From NCBI GenBank assembly GCA_027886175.1, contig JAJNNQ010000003.1:2068001-2132000 (forward strand): a stretch of 64,000 nucleotides of DNA. Direction: 5' to 3'. The notes below the pieces were generated by a model. The model saw only the letters and a list, made by a program, of their open reading frames with translations. It was not told the DNA's origin and did not search any database. Below, piece by piece: positions 56,065-64,000 of the stretch (the stretch's first letter is position 1; each line of letters opens with the position of its first letter). The translations under genes and the position numbers were made by a program. This stretch comes from Phylloscopus collybita. Lineage: Eukaryota > Chordata > Aves > Passeriformes > Phylloscopidae.

Positions 56065-58170
56065 GGCAGCTCTGGATCCCAAGATTTTGCCTTTTTGGGG
56101 GCACAGCATAAACAGCAAAAGGTCTTAAATGGTTTCAGGTTAGGAAAAGGTGTGGTTTCTTCGGTGAAATGTCACCTCTGTTTCCCACCCCTAAATTTAA
56201 TAAATAACAAACCATGAAAATGTAATAAATGTAAAGCCAGTGCGTGATGGAGTTTTTGGAATTTGGCTGCTTTTCCATCCCTGCTGTCCCTGCTCTGGAG
56301 CTGGGATGTTTTAGTGGGTGATTGATGGCTCCATTACTGCCTTTATTCCTTTAAGAGCACCTGGAGGGCCAATGTTTCAACATTACCCTAAAGAGCTGAG
56401 CTGCTTTTTTTGCATAGTTCCAAATCTTCCAGTTAATTCCACTTTAATTTAAACGTTTCCCGTTAACTTTCTGCATTATTTTCTTCGGCTCTTAAAAGAA
56501 GTTACTTTGTTGTTTGTTTTTTTGGTTTTTTTACCCTCTAAACTTCACCGAGGGAATGTGAAATTGGGTCAAACTCCAGTTTTATTTTGTTCTGCTGCAA
56601 CGTTGTATTCCTGACATGAAATTATTTCGTTTCTAGGAGTTGCCAGTGGTAAATTCAGCTTGATGCTTCAGCTGGAAAAGGTGGCACATTCCTGGTGTGC
56701 AAAACGTCCTGCTTCCACTTTTCCTGAGCAGTTCCCCAGAGGTGGAAACCTCCTGAGGGGGTGGTGAAAATAATGAAGGCAATTTTTGTCTTGGACTAAA
56801 GTATTTTAGTTTGGAGGGATCAGCTCCTTTAACGACATTTGGGGTAAATATCCCAAAAACCCTCAAGTTCTGATTTTTTTTTGCTGAGTCCTACAAGGAG
56901 GTTTTGGGGTTTTCTGGGAAGGGAAGTGTGGTGGGATGAGGTTGGTGGTTGTGTGTATGCAGCTCACTGCTCAGTTATTCTACATCTCCCAAAATATTTT
57001 GGGGATATCAAACCTTGGAGGGGCAGACAGTTGGATTAACTGCTCACAGCTCTATTGTGTGCCTGGCTCCACTGAGATAAAAAACCATTCACCCCCAATC
57101 TTTGGGAAATGGATCAGTTATTGCTAAAAATTTAAAGGGTGTTCAGTGATGTGGGAGGTTCCAATAGGAGCCCTTATAAAATGGGGGGCAAAGCCATGAA
57201 AAATCTTCATCATTTTCTAATTAACACGAAGGATATGAAGCAAATTTAACCTTTTAAAGCTGGTATCTCGTGGAAGAGCAGGAGAAAAAATTTCCTACAG
57301 AATGGCAGCTGATGATTTCAATTTTCAAATGTTTGATTTTGAGCGCTATGGAAAACCTTCTGCACGCTTATGTGCTCAAACCATTTCTGGATTTTCACCG
57401 TTAATTTTGGGCTGCTCTGGGAGGAAAGGGAAGAGGGAAGGGTGTGAGAACCCTGAAGGGAGTGGCTGTGGGCGCAGCAGAACATCCTTTGAAGCCCTCA
57501 GGACACCTCCAGGGGGATTCTGTAGAGCAAACAAACCCCGTGGGATCCTTGTCCATGGAATATTTGACGTTTCCCAGGAGTTTTCCTCCCATCCTGGGTG
57601 CTCCTGTATCAGTCACAGCCAGGATTGCTCCGGGCCAGGGAATGAAGCTTGAGCTGCAAGGAGCAAATACAGAAAATGTGTGGAAAATCCCAGTGCCAGG
57701 GGTTTGTTCCTGGCTGGATTGAGATAAAGAGGAGCAGCAGCACTGACCAGACAGCCCTGGGGACATTTTTTGGTTTTTTTTTTTCATTTCTTGAACTCTC
57801 TTTTCTTCACCATCATTATTTTTTTTTCATGAGGGATTAATGGCGTTTAAAAATATTTTAAATCAAGAAATGCAAGAATCCTTGTAGGAGAGACAAGAAA
57901 GAGGTAAAATGAGTTGATAAAACTTAAAAAAAAGAGTGAATATTTGTAATGATTTTGCTGATACTGCTGTTGCATTACTGGATGCACCGACTGGAGTAAT
58001 TAGCACAAGCTGCAAACTGGCGTAAAATAATAATGCTAAAGGATTGTTTTAATTGCTTTCATCTTCCACAAAAAGGATTTTCCCAGCATAATCTCTGATT
58101 TCCCCCTGATAAAAACTGAATACATTTTTTTTAGCTCCCTTGTAAACCTGAATGAACAGAAACTGCAGTT
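56065..58170. other. Single-copy-looking noncoding stretch
   Basis: About 2.1 kb, no recognised element. T runs near 56516, 56875 and 57775-57830. Open frames up to 128 codons near 57302-57787 overlap on both strands. Confidence 0.45.
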
Positions 58171-58240
58171 CACAGAATGCCAGGATGGTTTGGGTTGGGA
58201 GGGGTTTAAAGATTTTTGTTCCCCTGGGCAGACAGGATTT
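58171..58240 (-). mobile_element. Short CR1 LINE 3' fragment
   Basis: CACAGAATGCCAGGATGGTT, TGGGTTGGGAGGGGTTTAAA and CCCCTGGGCAGACAGG resemble the CR1 3' end complement. Only about 70 bp remain. Confidence 0.7.
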
Positions 58241-60837
58241 TCCCAATGTTTCCTGCGGGTTGGGAATGTTAAAGGGATGGGAAGGTCCATTGAATAATGT
58301 AACTTAAAAAAAAAATAATTAAATAATTAATTCCTATTTTGTGGGACACTCTTTCCTCTTGCTCCTTCATAAAACCTTAGTTTTAAAAGATTAAATTTGT
58401 TTAATATCCTGCATGTTAATTAGAAAATTATAAAGATTGTCTAGGCACAAACATAGATTTTAAAAGGGAGGCTGAAGTCCTACCCACAGATAAGAAACCC
58501 CAGTTATATCACCAATAATTGTGTTATTAAAATTGATACTTCCAATGGCTAATAAAGCAATAAACTTGGCACTGGGGCTGAAATAAGAACAACACTTCCC
58601 TCTTCTTTTTTGGTTTCCGAGGAGTTTAATGGAATATTTGCACGGTGAGCTTTAGGTGCAATAATCCCATAAATCAGGTGGGGATTAGGGGAGTAGAGGA
58701 CAGATTTGCTTGAGAATTCCCAGATACTTCACTCAACCAGGAATTATGAGTTTTTATTACATTTCCATGGCTTCCTTCCCTGGAAGGCGAGGACCAAGGA
58801 GTTGAATCTGCACCCCACAGCCTGCGGGAATTATTTATCCTCTGGAATTTGGTCAGAATTCTGCAGCCATTCCCGTGCTTTTGCCTTAAAGATTCTGTAA
58901 TTACCCTGAATTAATATCACCCCATTTAGCTACTAATGGCATTAAGCAGCAGATGAAGTACAACCATTAATGGTAAACAAGCAAGTGGGGGGGAAAAAAT
59001 GGGATTTATTCAATGCCCAGCATCCCAGTTTATCCATTCCTGGATAATTCCCTGCTTCCAGGGCCAGCAGAAAGGAAAGAATCGTTTGACTCATTAATAT
59101 AATGAAGATCAATGGGATCTGTGAGCTCGAGGTTGAGGGAACAACATCATTACCCCTCGTTTGTTGATGCAGGGAGCAGAGTGGTTGCAATCAGTGCCTT
59201 CAGTTGGGAAGGAGAAACCTGGAGCTCTGCTTGGAGCTGGAATTTGTTCGGTGGGATTCTTTGGTGGGATTCTTTCCCTCCTCGAATGATTCTTTTTGTG
59301 GGATTCTTCTCCCCCTTTAATGGGTAATGACGATGTGTCAGTGGTTGTGTTGAGTTAAACCAGGAAAACAAAGGAAAAATTTACAGAGGGAACATTTGGA
59401 TCCCCCCAGACACATCAACTTTTAATTTTTCTTTTTGTCTTGAATTCCTTCAGGAGAAAGTTCTGGGCTTTCGAAGGGAGGAAAAAAACCCAGCAGTGGC
59501 CTGGTCTTGAGCTGAAGGTGCCAAAAAGCAACATTTTGACAGCAGAAACCTCATCAATTTCTTCTTTTCTCTGGCCAAAGTGTCCTGTCCCTGCTGGTTA
59601 TCCAGGGAATGGCTGAGCCAGGCAGGTGGGACTCTGGATCTGCCACATTTCCAGCCTCTCTCTTCTTTTATTGTGGAGTCCTCAGCTCCTGGGAGGAGAG
59701 AACTTGGAGACAGTCAGGAAAGAAACTTCCATTGTTTCCTGCGGGTCTTTATTTGCCTTTCAATGATTCTGTTGATAAAAATGAGCTCCCACCTCTCTTC
59801 CCCAGCAATAACTGGTGCTTTTGGGGTTTTCCATTAGGTTTGACATCCACACTTGCCCAGTTCCATGGCCATTTTTAGCCAGGATGTTTTCCTAATTAAA
59901 AGTACTCTCCTGAGGATGGCAGATTCCCCAACCTCAGCCCTTTAGGATATCTGAAAAATTCTGAATTTTTGCATTTCGGGGAGGCTGCCTCAGCCTGTAC
60001 CGTTTATCATGGAGACTGCGTGGAGGTGCTTTGATTTCCTTTCATGGTTTATTTCCTTTCCTTGTTTCCCTTTGCAGGAACCAGGAAATTCCAGGTGGAA
60101 GCAGCAGCTGAAGTGGAAGAGCAGCTCTGACTCATTCGAACTGCTCAGGACAGGGTAGGAGACAACATCTTCCCAAGTGTGGTTGTTTAGCAGCTCCCCT
60201 TCCAGGATTTCTTAAGAAATAGGAAGATTTAGCACTTCTTTGGCAATGAAAAAACAGGATTGAAGCTCTTCCAGGCTTTTGTATCCCCAAATCCCCCAGC
60301 CTGTGAGTACTGGTTACATGTCTGTCTCTGAGATTTTTCTCCCCAGAAGAAGGGAGCACTCCGGGTTTGGTTTTTTTTTTCCCAACAATTCTCTGATGTG
60401 TTTTCAGCTATTGAGGTTTGCATTTCCTCGGGGGGTTTTGCAGGTGTGGGGATGAGCACTGAGCCCTGACCTCGCTGCTCCCACCCACTGCAAATCTCTG
60501 CATTTACCAAGAGCCACAAAATTAATGCTGTTGGTTTTTTATAACCCTGCCTTCCTCTAAATGCTGTTAATTACCCTGATTATCTTGTCTTTTGCTGCTT
60601 AATTGTTGGTAACTGAAAGGCCACCTCATCCTCTCTCAAGCTTTCCTAACTCAGCCTCAGCGGCTGCAGAGAAGTTTTGAATTATTTTGGGGCAATCTGG
60701 GCGATTTTTTGGTCAGAGCTTCACGTTGGAGTAGTTTAGAGTTCCTCGGATGGGAAGGAAAACGCGAGGGAGATGGAGAGGAGCTGGAGAGACTGGACAA
60801 GGGTGCAGACTGACAGAAAGGAAATTTTGGTTAAATA
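58241..60837. other. Single-copy-looking noncoding stretch
   Basis: No mobile element is recognised. 58880-59125 is rich in TAAT-type cores without tandem repetition. A possible 77-nt exon at 60078-60154 is listed separately. Confidence 0.4.
60078..60154 (+). other. Possible exon by splice signals, unproven
   Basis: A pyrimidine-rich run ending TTTGCAG (ag at 60076-60077) precedes a 77-nt segment that ends at CAGG with GTAGGA following, a plausible donor. One frame through it has no stop (residues begin EPGNSRWKQQLKWKSSSD). Short open segments of this size are common by chance, and no neighbouring exon is seen, so this is only a candidate, perhaps of a noncoding transcript. Confidence 0.2.
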
Positions 60838-61057
60838 TGGAAGAAATTCTTCTCTGGGAGGGTGGGGAGGAGCAGGGATGGAATTCCCAGAGCAGCTGTG
60901 GCTGCCCCTGGATCCCTGGCAGTGCCCAAGGACAGGTTGGACACTGGGGCTTGGAACAGCCTGGGACAGTGGGAGGTGTCCTTGCCCATGGACGTTGATG
61001 GAATGAAATGATTTTTTTTTAAGGTCTTTTCCAACCCAAATATGATGCCATGATCCT
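60838..61057 (+). mobile_element. CR1 LINE 3' fragment
   Basis: Sense orientation: GAAATTCTTCTCTGGGAGGG, GCAGGGATGGAATTCCCAGA, GGCTGCCCCTGGATCCCTGG, GGACAGGTTGGACACTGGGG, GGGAGGTGTCCTTGCCCATG, a T9 run, then AAGGTCTTTTCCAACCC and a terminus ATGATGCCATGATCC. The end is slightly diverged. Confidence 0.93.
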
Positions 61058-61364
61058 TTTAACATACAAAAAACCCACCCCCCAAAAAATCCCAAACCCC
61101 TCTAACCTTCGTTGTTCAATGTCCCTTTAGAAAGCACCGATCACTCTTTGATAAAGGCCCTCAATCCAAAAATAATTCATAATGAACTTCCTTCTGGCAG
61201 AACATTCCTACAACACACAGAGCAATAATTTTCCTTAATCCCACATTGGAAGGGCTTCCTGCCCGTGGGATTTCTCCTGTGGGACAACAACACTCTTCCT
61301 CTTGAAAAAAACCCATTTTGTTGAATTTCTTTTTTTTTTTTTTTTTTCCGTAGCCTGATCAAAA
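61058..61364. other. Noncoding gap after CR1
   Basis: A T17 run near 61330-61347. Nothing else is recognised. Confidence 0.45.
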
Positions 61365-61700
61365 CAACTTTCCGATGTTTTCTTGCCGCATTAACAGGCT
61401 GAAATTGCTACTGGAAGTATCAGCCAATTAGCAACTCTTTAATCTCCTGCATTGTTTGTCACCACGGTGTGACAAAGTGACAGCCTGCCACGCTAATTAG
61501 CTGCCTTCTGCGAGGGGGGGAAAATTGCTCTTGTTTGACAAATAATTCAAGTTAAGGAAGGACGAGGAAGTCTGAAAACAAAGTTATTCATGCAAAGACA
61601 CATCAGAGAGCACCCGGGGGCGCAGGTAATTGGTGAGGGGAGGGAGGACCTCTCACCTTTCTGTAATAAATCAGAAAATTATTGAGTGGAAGGGATGAGG
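61365..61700. promoter_or_regulatory. Candidate conserved regulatory element
   Basis: Without repeats, and with many developmental-factor type cores in a short space: CAATTAGCAA, CTAATTAGC (TAATTA), TGACAAAGTGACAG (TGACAG is TALE-homeodomain-like), TTGTTTGACAAATAA, and CpG-bearing GGGGGCGCAGG. Such density is typical of vertebrate noncoding enhancers, but no alignment was possible. It is inference only. Confidence 0.3.
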
Positions 61701-63739
61701 TGATTTTTTAACAGCTCGAAATGAGCGAAGGGTTCAAAGTGTTGTTTCAGGAACTTCACTCGGCGCTGGGGAAAGTTGGGTTTCTCGAGGTTGTTGGTGT
61801 TTATTCAGCTTGAAAAGCATCTAAGCTGCTCCTGACCTGCCTTGTGAGCCTTTTCCAGGTGACTTTTCACCTCAAAATTCAGTGTTCCCATGGAAAACTC
61901 CAGGCCTGGAAAGAAGAAAGATTCGGGAGCATCAAAAAGACAGAGGGGAGCTCCAGAGCTTCCCTCCAAAAATGTTTTTTTAAAAGCTTCAGATGAGCCC
62001 AAATCAATTTGTGTCCATGAGAAAACTGCTTTGGATCTGGTCACAGCCTGAATGAGGAGCCCTTGGAGCATTTGTTTTGGTGAAAGGAGAAGTTCAAGGA
62101 GCTGAGCAAAAATATTCACCAGGAATCAGGAAGCAAATCATGAGTTTTGTTGTTTGTATGGCCATCCAATTGCTTTTGTCATGTTTTTTTTTATTTATTT
62201 TTGAGATAAAATGCAGCCAGTTCAATGAAGTTTGGTGTTTCCAGCTTTTTTTTCAAGCCTGAACTCCCTGAAAAAAAAAAATTAGAAATTAATTGTGAAG
62301 AAAATAAATCCCTGAACATCTGCAAAGCTGATTTTCAGACTTCGGGTGCTGAAATTTGAGCTAAAAAAGTGGCAAATAAGATAACTCTGATTTTGGACAC
62401 TTAGTAAAAGAGGAGGAGTTTGTTTTTCTGGGTTGAGCTCCTGTGGGAGTGCAGGTGAAACACTGCATTCTCAGCTGAGCACTCCACTCGGGACGAATTT
62501 GGGAAAAGCAGGAAGGCATTCCCAGAAGAGCAACAGAAATGATGAGAAGGACAAAAGAGATTGATGACTTGATGGGTGAAGATTGATGAAGGGAGCCAAA
62601 TCTGAATTGCTTGCCCATGTAAATGATGGATCCCAAACATTCCAGGAGCTTTCCAGGAGTCAGTGATGGATTGGGTGGAACGAAGGGAGAGGATGAAAAG
62701 AATGATGATCTGCTGGGGGAGCAGGAACAGCGATTTTGGATTAGATCAGCAGGATGGGAGCAGCAGCAGCTCCTCTCTGGCAGCTGATGCTCACAAAAAA
62801 CAAAAACAAAAACAAAACAAAACAGGGCAGGGAAATCTCTGTTGGATAATTATGGATTTATCTGTCTGAGGAGAGGAGTTTGGAGGTTTAAGTCTGTGGA
62901 TGGGAAAGGTGGAAAGTGATGAGGACAAAAGTAACTTTTATAAAAGGTCTGATGGTTTGTGTGGCCGCAGAATCCTTGGGTAATTCACCAGATCTAACTG
63001 GGAATTTGAGGAATTTGGTGTCCAGATCTGACAGATTTGGGATAGCAGCTGCTAGAAATTTGCTGTTGAACATTCCAATAGGCACAGTGAAGCCACAGCC
63101 TCTTCGGGATTTGCACCAGAATGGATTTTGAGGGGCCAAAATTTCGGTTCCTCTGCAGGCTGTCTCTGGATTGTGACGTTTGGATCCGTAGAACTCAACA
63201 TCAGAACTCCCAGGGGCACCACTGAGGGCTGTATTCCCTGGAAAATAATGGGAATGAAGTGGAAACTGAGTAGAAACCCAGGAAGGAGCTCAAGGATTTT
63301 TTCCCTGCCAGCTGTGAGAATTTGACCGAAGGTGTTGGGCACAAGTGTCCTTGAGCTCAGAGAGAAAAGCCTCTGATGTATTTATGACTTTTTAATTATT
63401 TCATGAGTTCTGCTGCAGTCCTCACCCTCTTTTCTGATGAGCCCTGTAGGGTCAAGGCCTCCTGGTCCTGCTGGAGAAAACACCTGGAGGTGCTGGAATT
63501 CCATCCAGTGCCAAACCCAAATCCCGTTAATTGGATTAATTACTGGAAGAATCCACAACCACCTCCAGTTTTAGCTGGAATTCAGCTAAACCCAAACCGT
63601 TTCCTTTCCTCTTTTCCTTTCCCTGCGGGCAATCTGCGAGTGCAAAAACGAGAAATACGAGCAGGAGCTGCTCCTCAGAGTTATTCAGGATTCTTTTCCA
63701 GCCTCTGCTCCCAATTTTCAGTCAATCACAGACCATAAT
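61701..63739. other. Single-copy-looking noncoding stretch
   Basis: No repeat is recognised except A/CA runs near 62795-62825. Open frames are under 115 codons. Confidence 0.45.
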
Positions 63740-63865
63740 AGGCTATTTGTCACCGCGGATATCTGTATACATAAAAGATAAGTAGGTGCTGAATATCTGC
63801 TCTTACCAGCGCTGCCAGTGGTGTTTTATTTTCCCTTATCTCCTCTGTGTATCTCTGTAGCAGGG
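63740..63865. promoter_or_regulatory. Cluster of GATA-like cores
   Basis: Within about 100 bp there are AGATAA (63776-63781), GGATATCTG near 63758, GAATATCTG near 63791, TTATCT (63836-63841) and GTATCTC near 63849. Several GATA/TATC cores this close may be a regulatory cluster or chance in A/T-rich DNA. Confidence 0.3.
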
Positions 63866-64000
63866 GAGTGTCACTGGGTGTATCCCAGTGAACCGGGATG
63901 GATTTTAATCAACTGCTGGGAAAATGAGATATTACACCGGGATGAGAATGGCTGCTTGATAAAAAACGCCTCTTTAAAAGTAAAATTCCGCAGCGGGCCG
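63866..64000. other. Window end, no gene seen
   Basis: The window stops in sequence without recognised repeats, with some CpG in the last 30 bases. Confidence 0.5.

Overview
This window looks like avian nuclear DNA, probably from a songbird (the songbird level is inference). The main evidence is about twenty 5'-truncated CR1 LINE fragments on both strands. Their 3' ends carry the bird CR1 signature: a 'ggttTGGGTTGGAAGGGACC' type block on one strand, or its complement, close to a TGATTCTATG-like terminus. Several endogenous-retrovirus LTRs, many A/T microsatellites, and the absence of operons, long ORFs, tRNA or rRNA agree with this.

I found no protein-coding gene I can support. Every open frame is short, overlaps open frames in other phases, or runs through a repeat. 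The window reads as intergenic or deep intronic sequence. One 77-nt stretch near 60.1 kb has exon-like splice signals but is unproven.

Layout. 0-2 kb: a 522-bp solo ERVL-type LTR with an intact 5-bp target duplication, sitting inside older LTR-like DNA. 3-7.5 kb: an A/C-only-type tract, an AAAAT tract, a GGAA array and a 0.95-kb minisatellite with a 299-bp higher-order period. 7.5-14 kb: mostly single-copy. 14-17.4 kb: a G/T tract, a CR1 and an A/T island built of 7-bp units. 17.4-27.8 kb: CR1 copies, two tracts of pure A and C (166 and 277 bp), a 68-bp triplication, an LTR-like block and a pure-purine pentamer array. 28-40 kb: mostly single-copy with one CR1, an LTR end with a 22-bp repeat, and stretches that could be regulatory. 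40-46.5 kb: CR1-rich, including a duplicated CR1 junction. 46.5-49.4 kb: a reverse LTR and a second A/T island with the same 7-mers on the other strand. 49.4-53.4 kb: single-copy. 53.4-56.1 kb: a CR1 cluster, a 19/57-bp minisatellite and a 202-bp pyrimidine tract. 56-64 kb: mostly single-copy, with one CR1 and two stretches rich in homeodomain- or GATA-like motifs.

No genes act together here. The notable content is repeat biology: nested LTRs, tandem arrays abutting CR1 3' ends, strand-pure A/C and purine tracts, and heptamer arrays shared between islands. Family names rest on recognition by eye, with no alignment run. Boundaries without an explicit duplication are approximate.
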